Origin: Mangifera indica
Taxonomy: Eukaryota; Streptophyta; Magnoliopsida; Sapindales; Anacardiaceae
Assembly (NCBI RefSeq): GCF_011075055.1
Contig: NC_058138.1
Coordinates: forward strand, 20,992,928 to 21,056,927
Length of the DNA stretch: 64,000 nucleotides
Reading direction: 5' to 3'
Numbering within the stretch: the first letter of the stretch is position 1; every line of letters starts with the position of its first letter. The translations under genes were made by a program, and so were the position numbers. Positions 25,249 through 34,449 of the stretch are shown one piece after another. Under the pieces are notes generated by a model, which worked only from the letters and a program-made list of their open reading frames with translations, searched no databases and had not been told where the DNA came from.

Positions 25249-26591
25249 TACTAATAATATTAATGATTTTAGCATTGGGCTTAATCAACATATTAATCAT
25301 GTTGTTAAAGTACCCGCTAGAAAGGAATTAAACATATAATTAATTACAGACTAACATTAATTAACCTCTCCATTTCTCCCTTAATAAACATCATTAATAT
25401 TAATCTTAATCATCGCTCAAATGAATATTTACATCCTAGTCGACCCAACTTCTTTCCAATTGCTGATTTATATTTACTAACCTGTTTTTACATTGTACAA
25501 GTAAATATAGTAAATGTGACAAGACATGAATTGATTTTGAGATGGACAAATTAACTTCAAAGCAATTGAAATTAGGTTTAAATTTCTTATTAAGAGGTTG
25601 TAAGTGCGTAATCAAGAGTTGAGAAAGTAAAGTGGGTTATGGTAATTATGTCAATTAATCAACCAATTAATTAATTACTTTGCTTAGTTGTATTAATCAG
25701 AAAGTTTATTTGTGTTAATCATCAGGATTAATCTCCAATTGAGCAAAAACTTAAGGCTGAACACTATGAAGATGGGCCATGTTTGCATTGTCCGATCGCA
25801 TAATTTCTTCACAAATCAAGATCACTGAAGATCAAAGTAGGTGAAATTCTTGACTTCTCAAAAATCAAGTGATAATCACGCAAGTTTAAGAGAATTAATT
25901 GTGATGGTTTGGCTAATTTTGTTTTCATCTCTTATCAAGAAGCTTCATTAATTAATTAGATTTACGTGAGCTTCAAATATTTAGGTTAAATTCAAATCGA
26001 GTTAAATTTCAATATTCAATTTCATTTAAATTAAAGTTTTCATTTGATAGCTCGATTTAAGATAGGTTTAATTTCTTTTTTTATGATATTATTTATTCCA
26101 TCGATAATAGTATTTATCGTATTATTGATACTATATATTTGTTCGTTATAATATTTATTTAATTGACACTTTTTGATGATATTTTTTATTAGTTTAAATA
26201 AATTTAAATTTATACTTAAATTAATATATAAATTCTAATTAAACTCAAATTATCTATCTTAAAATTCGATCTGGTTTAACTCTAATCTAATCTTAGTTTA
26301 AATTATAGTGTTGTTGTAATTAACAAAAGTAAAAACAGATATTTTTCGCTGAAAATTGTTTTTTGTTTGGGCTATGCTGTGATTGGGTCTGGACTGGCTG
26401 CTGGCCTTGTATGCTTTAGCAAGTATCTTCACTTTAAATAGAAATTGCCCGCACAAAAGACATCGGCATCCCAAAAGTTTCATTTATTTGGCTCTACTTT
26501 GATTTAACTTCAACTCATTAGTTATACTGTTGACCTCATTAATTTCCTAAGCTTAATTTTGTGGACAAAATTCCAACATCAATGTTTCCCA
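25249..26591. other. Intergenic DNA
   Basis: Very AT-rich with many simple runs. No gene or bounded repeat recognised. Confidence 0.5.
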
Positions 26592-26600
26592 CTATTTAAT

Positions 26601-27573
26601 GGGAGAAGGACTATTTCCCACCCAACTTTTGATGCGTTCTCAAAATGTCACTCACGACAGATAAAAATCAACCTTTTCCACCTATGAGCCGTTAATATGG
26701 ATGATATATGTTTGCATAAGGATAAAATATCCATTTTACCCTTATTAGATGAAATAACAAAAATATCCCTCAATTTAATCTATCAAATTCGCCCCAGGGT
26801 TTTACCATTCAACCCCCTTAGGTTTTAGAAACTAACATTTCACATTACCTAAAGTTTTTAAACTTTGAAAACTAACATTTTCACCCCAAAACCTAGGGTT
26901 TTCATATTTTTCAAAATGCAGTCACCCCCCATAACTTTCAAAACTAACAGTTTTACCCTCATTCTTCAACTTCATCTCCCGAAGTCGTCTCTGGCCTCCT
27001 CCTTCTCCTGGTGCGATGGCGGTGGTGCGACGAAGAGACGGAGATCTCTTCGTCACACGATGCGACGAAGAGGCAGAGATCTCTTCGTCGCTCCACTCAG
27101 ACGATGAAGGACGACGCTTCACTGTCCTTTGTCACTCGTCGCATCGTCCAAATGCGACAACGAAGGACGATGAAGCGTCGTCCTTTGTTTGTTCTTCCAG
27201 ATCTGGACGACGCTTCGTCATCCAGATCTGGGCTACGAAAGGTCATCCTTTGTCATCCTTCGTCATCCTTTGTAGTCGGAGATGGGAGATCGGTCAAAGG
27301 AGTAGGCCGTTGATGGTGGTCGGAGAAGGAAGCAAACCCTAGAGGTGAAATCTAAACTTTTCAAACTTTGAGGATAGGTTAGTTATTAATTTTTAAAACC
27401 TGGAGGGGGGAAACGATAAAATTTTAAAGTTTTAAGTAAAATAATGATTTTACCCCTGTCCCTAACTGAAAAATTGGACGGAAGTTTGCTCATGCGTGGG
27501 AAAAGCAGATTTTCATCTGCCGTGGGTGGCACTTTGAGAACACATCAAAAGTTGGGTGGGAAATAGTCCTCCC
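26601..27573. mobile_element. Mutator-like non-autonomous element with 9-bp duplication (element C)
   Basis: The left end begins GGGAGAAGGACTATTTCCCA and the right end, on the opposite strand, GGGAGGACTATTTCCCACCC. They are bounded by an exact direct repeat CTATTTAAT at 26592-26600 and 27574-27582. The GC-rich core (27000-27330) is full of GACGAAG/CTTCGTC words and gives open frames on both strands without any known domain, so these are not called as genes. Confidence 0.85.
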
Positions 27574-28354
27574 CTATTTAATTAAGGAAAATTTTATATA
27601 CTTTTGGAGGCCACGTCTACTAATCAATTAAAATTTGGCAAAAGGACTATTTTCCAAAGTATCCTCTTATTTCAAGTTTTTACCTCTTAATTTTAAAAAT
27701 CTCATTTATCCATCTATGAGTAGTTAAAATTAATAGAACTCTAATCCCTTAAAATTTTATTTATTTTTTCTCTCTAAAATTAACCATTTCCCCCATAGGT
27801 CAAGTTTAAAAAAAGGGAAATTTTAAAAAATGGCCAAAATGCCCTCTCATTAAGCAAAAATATCCAAAATCACTATTTCCAAGCAAAAATGCCCAAAATC
27901 ACTATTCCAAAAAAAAAATGCCTGTGACTTTTTTTAATACCAAAACTACCCTTCCCCTCATATTTATATAACTCTCCCACTTGCTATAGGGTTTTAATGT
28001 AATTTTAGATAAATATGAGGGGTTTTTGGATATTTTACATTATAAAGGCATTTTGATATGTATTTATTTATTTCAAACTTTTTCTAAAATGTCAAAATTA
28101 CCCTTCCCTTTATTTATATAACTCCCCTCACTCATTATGGGGGTTAAAATAATTTTAGATAAATATGAGAGGTTTTTGGATATTTTACATTGTAAACGCA
28201 TTTTCATATTTATTTATTTATTTCAAACTTTTTCTAAAATATCAAAATTACCCTTCCCCTCATCTATATAAACCCTCCTCACTCATTTTATTTACACACA
28301 CTTCTCATATCACTCAAACACTCACTCTCACTTTCATTTTTTTTTCAACATCAA

Positions 28355-29052
28355 TTAATAGGGATTCGTTCGGACAGAAGAATCCTCGTGAAGAGCCCCG
28401 AAAACTCAAACTCTCCAATCGGTGTGGTCTGCCAACTCTTCCAGACCATCTCAATATGGCCTCCAAAGAATGTGTGGGCAGTCGTCCAACGCTGTGAGAT
28501 AGTCGACTGGTGAGCGTCCTGCTGCCGACGTAATAAAGCCAAAAAGGAATCCACATGCTAAAATGGTATAAACAAGTTCACGTGTTAGTTATTAATAAAT
28601 ATATCTAGCTTTTTATCAAATTATATAGTATAGACAACTCACATCGTCGGTCAACCACTCGCGCAACTCTACAACAAGCCTCCATAAGCTGTTCTTCGAC
28701 TTCGACCCAATGAAGTAGACATCATGTGAGTCGGAAGCCGCAACACTGGTGTATCACGTGAGGAAAGATTCCTCACGCTCAGAGGCAGAGGATGGAATGG
28801 CCGTAGGTTGCCGTTTCGCCTTCCCTTTGAGTGGATTCGTATACGGGGTGCGAACCAGCGGACCCTTCCGAACGATCCGACCACGTGCTGTACGAATCAT
28901 CTGCATGATCCCAAAAAAATAATTAATTCATCATTCATCCTATGTAACAATTAGCATTAATCGATTTATCTTACCTTCTCCAAGTATGCGGGAGGAGGTT
29001 TAGCTGGAGAATCTTGAATCACGGTCAAGTCCACCACGTGTGCTCCTGTAAA
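28355..29052 (-). pseudogene. Transposon-borne ULP1 protease-family gene fragment
   Basis: Minus-strand exon-like pieces with splice-like borders: about 29050-28977 (AHVVDLTVIQDSPAKPPP then LEK), 28904-28644 (IRTARGRIVRKGPLVRTPYT ... WRLVVELREWLTDD) and 28556-28351 (VDSFLALLRRQQDAHQ ... WTTAHTFFGGHIEMVW). The WL-x-D-x-H-(I/V)-D followed by an LRRRQ-type helix resembles the region before the catalytic core of plant transposon-derived ULP1-like proteins. An in-frame stop interrupts the middle piece after SEREESFLT. The catalytic His/Asp/Cys region was not found, so it is not an active protease gene. Confidence 0.55.
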
Positions 29053-30590
29053 ATTCTTCAGAAATACGAGTCTATATCTCGTAAAACGGTGAAATTAAAA
29101 AAAACAGAATTGAAATTCGAATTCTAAAAGTTGAAAAACTTTAGAATGGGAACAATCGAAAAATCCTTCAAAAATCTGAAAAATACGAATCGATATCTCG
29201 TAAAATGGTGAAATTCGAAAAAACAGAATTGAAATTCGAATTCTAAAAGTTGAAAAACTCTAGAATAACAACAATCTAAAAATCCTTCAGAATTCTGAAA
29301 AATACGAGCCCATATCTCGTAAAATGGTAAAATTCGAAAAAATGGAACTGAATTTCTAATTCTAAAAGTTGGAAAACCCTAGAATGACAACAATCGAAAA
29401 ATCCTTCGGAAACTTGAAAAATACGAGTCTATATCTCGTAAAAAGGTGAAATTCGAAAAAACGAAATTGAAATTCGAATTCTAAAAGTTGAAAAACTCTA
29501 GAATGGTAACAATCAAAAAATCTTTCAGAATTCTGGAAAATACAAGCCCATATCTCATAAAACGGTTAAATTCGGAAAAATTGAACTGAAATTCTAATTC
29601 TAAAAGTTGAAAAACCCTAGAATGACAACAATCGAAAAATTCTTCGGAAACTTGAAAAATACGAGTCTATATCTCGTAAAACGGTGAAATCTGAAAAAAC
29701 GAAATTGAAATTCGAATTCTAAAAGTTGAAAAACCCTAGAATGGAAACAATCAAAAAATCCTTCGAAAATCTGAAAAATACGAGTCAATATCTCGTAAAA
29801 CGGTGAAATTAGAAAAAACAGAATTCAAATTCAAATTCTAAAAGTTGAAAAACCCTAGAATGACAACAATCGAAAAATCCTTCGTAAATTTGAAAATACG
29901 AATCGATATATCGTAAAATGATGAAATTCGAAAAAACGGAATTGAAATTCGAATTCTAAAAGTTGAAAAACTCTAGAATGGCAACAATCGAAAAATCCTT
30001 CAAAAATCTAGAAAATACGAGTCCATATATCGTAAAACGGTTAAATTCGAAAAAATGAAACTGAAATTCGAATTCTAAAAGTTGAAATACCCTATAATGA
30101 CAATAATTGAAAAATCCTTCGAAAATCTGAAAAATACGAGTCCATATCTCGTAAAACGGTGAAATGCGAAAAAACGGAATTGAAATTCAAATTCTAAAAG
30201 TTTAAAAACTGTAGAATGGCAGCAATCGAAAAATTCTTCGAAAATATGGAAAATACGAGTCCATACCTCGTAAAACGGTTAAATTCGAAAAATTAGAACT
30301 GAAATTCGAATTCTAAAAGTTGAAATACCCTATAATGGCAACAATCGAAAAATTCTTCAGAAATCTGAAAAATAAGAGTCCATATCTCGTAAAACGGTAA
30401 AATCTGAAAAAACGGAATTGAAATTCGAATTCTAAAAGTTGAAAAACCCTAGAATGGGAACAATCAAAAAATCCTTCGGAAATCTGAAAAATAAGAGTTC
30501 ATATCTCGTAAAACGGTGAAATTCGAAAAAACAGAATTGAAATTCAAATTCTAAAAGTTGAAAAACACTAAAACAGAAAAAACGGATATA
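29040..30590. repeat. 119-bp tandem repeat, 13 copies
   Basis: The marker TACGAG..ATATCTCGTAAAA recurs at 29065, 29184, 29303, 29422, 29541, 29660, 29779, 29897, 30016, 30135, 30254, 30373 and 30492. The spacing is 119 bases (once 118). Units share AATTCTAAAAGTTGAAAAAC and differ by scattered substitutions. It lies in the 4.1-kb Mutator-like element. Open frames across it (for example FQLLEFEFQF) are by-products of the repeat. Confidence 0.95.
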
Positions 30591-30706
30591 AAATTCGAAA
30601 ATTACACAATTAAAAACCCTAGATAAGAAAATTCTCAATTTACCCCTTCATGAAAACTCCAACTTTAAACAGGTCCACTGTGTTCTAAGGAATTTCACCG
30701 GCTTTC

Positions 30707-31724
30707 TAATAGTTTAAAAAAGCTACTTTACCCCCTTAAAAACAGCCAATCTTGGCTGAACGTGGGACGCACGATTTTGACGTGGGAAACACTGTTCCCA
30801 CGTCGGACTGCCAATCTCTTCGGCAGTCATTTTCGGCCAAATTTTGGTCATTTCATCCTCCGATTTTCACATAAATCAAATCTACACATTGTATAACACA
30901 AAACCCCTCAATTAATTCAACAAAAACAACCAAGAATCAAAACATTTTAAGCATTATTCAAACCGTAAACCCTAAAATTTCAAACCGAAAAATCTCAATC
31001 AAATCTCAATAATATGAGCAATAACTTGATCCAAACAAGATTACGGGAGATATACTAACCTTCTTTGCCATTTGCGGATGCCGGAAATCACGAAAATCGA
31101 CGAAAATCTGGTCGGCCGTGGGATGAACGTGGTGACGGGAAAAGTTTTGAAATTTGAAAGAAATGCACAGTAAATTCGCAAATATTAACGTGGGAAATAA
31201 GAAATTTGGCTGTGTTTATATATAGGGACATTTTCGTAATTTCGTCAAACTCACGTTTACGTGCCAAATTTCAAAAAAACCCGACGTGGGCTAATGCGTC
31301 TCCCACAACTCCCCAATAGTTTTAAAAAGCTAATTTACCCCCCTAAATTTGGCTGAACGTGGGATGCATGATTTTGACGTGGGAAACACTGTTCCCACGT
31401 CGGACTGCCGATCTCTTCGGCAGTCATTTTCGGCCAAATTTTGGTCGTTTCAGCCTCCGATTTTCACATAAATCAAATCTACACATTGTATAACACAAAA
31501 CCCCTTAATTAATTCAACAAAAACAACCAAAAATCAAAACAATTTAAGCATTGTTCAAACCGTAAACCCTAAAATTTCAAACCAAAAATTCTCAATCAAA
31601 TCTCAAAAATATGAGCAATAACTTGATCCAAACAAGATAATGAGAGATGTGATAACATTATTTTCCATTTTCGGTTGCCGGAAAGCAACAAAATCGGCGG
31701 AAAAGACGTTCGCCGTGGGATGTG
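30707..31724. repeat. Direct duplication of about 0.4 kb, offset 607 bp
   Basis: The segment 30707-31128 is repeated at 31314-31724 with minor changes. Shared phrases include GACGTGGGAAACACTGTTCC, CTCTTCGGCAGTCATTTTCG and GCAATAACTTGATCCAAACA. It forms the minus-strand 5' portion of the transposon gene. In the first copy a possible start exon (Met-Ala-Lys-Lys followed by GT) lies at 31071-31060 on the minus strand. Confidence 0.85.
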
Positions 31725-32286
31725 GAAAAAATTCGAATTTTCTTTGAATTGTACAGTGAAAATTTGCTGTGTTTATATATGGGGGCAGTTTCGTCATTTC
31801 ACAAAACTTGGGCATTTTTGCTTAACCCTGAATTTTTTGGGCAATTTCGCTTAGACCCTTTTAATTTTGCCTAGTTTTTAAATTTTCCCTTAAAAAAATG
31901 ACATTTCCCCTTATAGGGTTTAGTTTTCAAACTCTGGTATCATTGTTAACGACCTCTCCCTCCCGAAGCTTTCTCTCACTCCGACGATCTCTTCTCTCAA
32001 TTGGACAGTTGATCAACGTCAAATGAAGTTGAGGAGACGAAGAGTTTCATCGTTGAAGACGAAGATCTCATCTTTGTCTGGGAAGAAGATCATCTTTCTA
32101 AATGAAGATGAGATCTTCGTCTTCGTCTTTTGAGATGAAATCTTCACTGGTTGACGTTCTAGAGGAGGAGAGAGAAACTACTAGAGCATGGTGATGCGTC
32201 GGAGAATCTTCGTCATCGGTTATGTTGTCAGATTTGATGTTAGAGATTGAAAACTAAACCCTAAAGAGAGAATATCATTTTTTAAA

Positions 32287-33244
32287 GGCCAAACGACTAT
32301 TTCCCACCCAAGGTATGCTGTAATGACAAGTTTCCCCCCTTTAACTATGGAAATACCAAACACCCACCCATGGCCAGTTAAATTTAACAGAACCCTAACG
32401 CCTGAAAATTTTATCTCCTTTTGCCCCCCTAAAGTTTGAAAACAAAAATTTCCCCCCAGCCTAAGTTTAAGAAAATGGCAGTTTCACCCTAGGGTTTGGT
32501 TTTGAAATCTCCGGCGACCTCTCCGGCTCCGTTGCCGACGGCTTCTCCCTCCCGAAGAATCCTCTCCTTCCGGTGATCGGTTTCCTCCCATTTGGAGGTC
32601 CGATCGTCGCCGGAAAAGCGGTGGGAGACGAAGAACTTCGTCGGGGAAGACGAAGTTCTTCGTCTTCCCAGACGAAGACGAAGCCGTCGTCTTCGTCTGG
32701 GAAGACGATCGGCTTCCCAGGGAAGACAACCGTCTTCTTCTGTTGTCTTCCCTGGGAAGAAGAAGACGGTTGTCTTCCCTGGGAAGCCGATCGTCTTCCC
32801 AGACGAAGACGACGGCTTCGTCTTCGTCTGGGAAGACGAAGAACTTCGTCTTCCCCGACGAAGTTCTTCGTCTCCCACCGCTTTTCCGGCGACGATCGGG
32901 CCTCCAAATGGGAGGAAACCGATCACCGGAAGGAGAGGATTCTTCGGGAGGGAGAAGCCGTCGGCAACGGAGCCGGAGAGGTCGCCGGAGATTTCAAAAC
33001 CAAACCCTAGGGTGAAACTGCCATTTTCTTAAACTTAGGCTGGGGGGAAATTTTTGTTTTCAAACTTTAGGGGGGCAAAAGGAAATTATATTTTAGTTTA
33101 TTTTTTAATATTATAGAGAAAATGACAATTTTACCTTAACCCCGTTACTTTTAACTGGCCATGGGTGGGTGTTTGGTATTTCATAGTTAAAGGGGGGAAA
33201 CTTGTCATTACAGCATACCTTGGGTGGGAAATAGTCGTTTGGCC
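32287..33244. mobile_element. Palindromic Mutator-like element (element B), 958 bp
   Basis: The whole element is one long inverted repeat centred near 32766, with arms of about 475 bases and very few differences. The terminal sequence is GGCCAAACGACTATTTCCCA at both ends. The flanks are an exact direct repeat TTTTTTAAA at 32278-32286 and 33245-33253. Because the arms mirror each other, nearly identical open frames appear on both strands (32489-32926 minus, 32573-33010 plus). They are low-complexity Ser/Arg-rich and match no protein family. One arm equals the GC-rich half of element F. Confidence 0.93.
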
Positions 33245-33479
33245 TTTTTTAAAACTTGATCTAGGGGGCAAATTTTTATTTTTTAGGGTTTTGGGAAGGC
33301 GAAAAGAGATTAAATTTTAATATATTTTTGATATTACAAATAAAAAAACGATTTTGTCCTTGAAACTAACAAATCTAATCTCGTATAGATGAGTGTTTGA
33401 AATTTTTATAATTAAATGGTGAAAATTTAAGAAAACATGACACTTTAAGTGGAAATAAGTCCTTTGGCCTTAAATTTTC

Positions 33480-34375
33480 TATCAAACATAAACTTAAGAT
33501 TGAGACTTCACATATGCTTTAATTTTCCATGAAATTCTTTGAAATCAGTCAATTATTGATTTTGTTTATCTTGTTTGGCTAAATGAGCTTTTCTTTATAA
33601 TAGTTTTATAATTTTACTTTAAAAAAATTAATAATTTATAATAAAATTAGACACTATTATAAGCCATACAAAACTAAAATCAACTGTAGTTTATTGTGTT
33701 CACGGATCATATAATATAAAGCCAAGGTTAATCCAAATGTAGGTTTTCGCATGGCATGGCATGGCAAAGCCTATTCACAGCTTATATCTTCATCCGAATT
33801 TGAGATTAATTTGCAAATTGGTCAAAGTCTTCGGTCATTTCTATCTCCAATTACGCACCTAAAGTCACGAATGTTGGTTATTTTTGAAACAAGTTTACAC
33901 TTCTGAGAAATGGAAAAGTGGATTTTAAAAGCAATTTATGTGATTCATGCGTCGGATAATTTTGCTCCAGTTTTCCAAGTCCTCCCACAAATGACTCGAC
34001 CTGAGTCAGTCAATTGAAATCATTACCAAACACCAACTTTTGTAAGCAAACAAAAGGCACTAATACCAGATATTTTTCGCAAGAAACGGACATCAGTGGT
34101 TTAAAACTAATTAATTTCCAATTCTATCTATTCTCATTGGCTTCTGTATAATTAATAATATAATATATATTTCTGCCATCATTTTTTGAGAATAGTAATT
34201 AGTTAAATAGTTTGTGAGCATAAAAATAGATAAGAGCTCGTTAAATTTGTTATTTATGATCACTATATTAACATAAAAGAACAGTGTCAGTGATGCTAAA
34301 CACATGCATAGACTAAGAATAGTCACATAAAGGATCAACTGAGTGAGTAAACGAGGCAAGACTTAGAATCTCTTC
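33480..34375. other. Upstream region of the P450 gene
   Basis: AT-rich; no coding potential. Ends at the P450 TATA box. Confidence 0.5.
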
Positions 34376-34383
34376 TATATAAA
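34376..34383 (+). promoter_or_regulatory. TATA box of the P450 gene
   Basis: TATATAAA lies 67 bases before the ATG. The pseudogene copy has TATATAAG at 38487-38494, 88 bases before its ATG, so the promoter was duplicated too. Confidence 0.6.
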
Positions 34384-34449
34384 GCCTTTGTGGCCTAAAA
34401 TATTTATCATAAGTAGCATACTTATTATTCCTTCTCACCAATCATCAAG

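Larger units (their letters stand above)
27815..31889 (-). mobile_element. Mutator-like element carrying ULP1-type sequence, 4.1 kb
   Basis: The left end GGGAAATTTTAAAAAATGGC and the opposite-strand right end GGGAAAATTTAAAAACTAGGC form inverted repeats. An exact 9-bp duplication TTAAAAAAA lies at 27806-27814 and 31890-31898. Inside, from the minus-strand 5' side, are a duplicated approximately 0.4-kb segment (30707-31724), a 119-bp tandem repeat (29040-30590), and ULP1-family-like exons (28351-29050). No transposase is visible. Plant Mutator-like elements that carry ULP1 protease-like genes (Kaonashi group) are known; this looks like a decayed or deletion member. Confidence 0.8.
27637..33469. 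mobile_element. Outer Mutator-like element hosting two nested insertions (element A)
   Basis: The left end is GGCAAAAGGACTATTTTCCA and the right end, on the opposite strand, GGCCAAAGGACTTATTTCCA. The flanks TTAAAATTT (27628-27636) and TTAAATTTT (33470-33478) differ at one base. Its own sequence is only 27637-27814, 31890-32286 and 33245-33469, about 0.8 kb. The rest belongs to the insertions at 27815-31889 and 32287-33244. Internal phrases match the smaller family members. Confidence 0.75.

Noticed and set aside
26865..27342. Overlapping frames in element C
   Set aside because: Low-complexity Arg/Ser-rich text from GACGAAG words inside a MITE; no family match.
29040..30590. CRISPR-like regular array
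   Set aside because: The whole 119-bp unit is repeated without unique spacers, and the DNA is plant nuclear. It is a tandem repeat.
29600..30638. Minus-strand frames with repeated FQLLEFEFQF text
   Set aside because: They are translations of the 119-bp tandem repeat and do not stay open across several units.
32467..33032. Long Ser/Arg-rich open frames on both strands
   Set aside because: They mirror each other because the element is a palindrome, lack any domain, and are made of GACGAAG-type words. Not genes.
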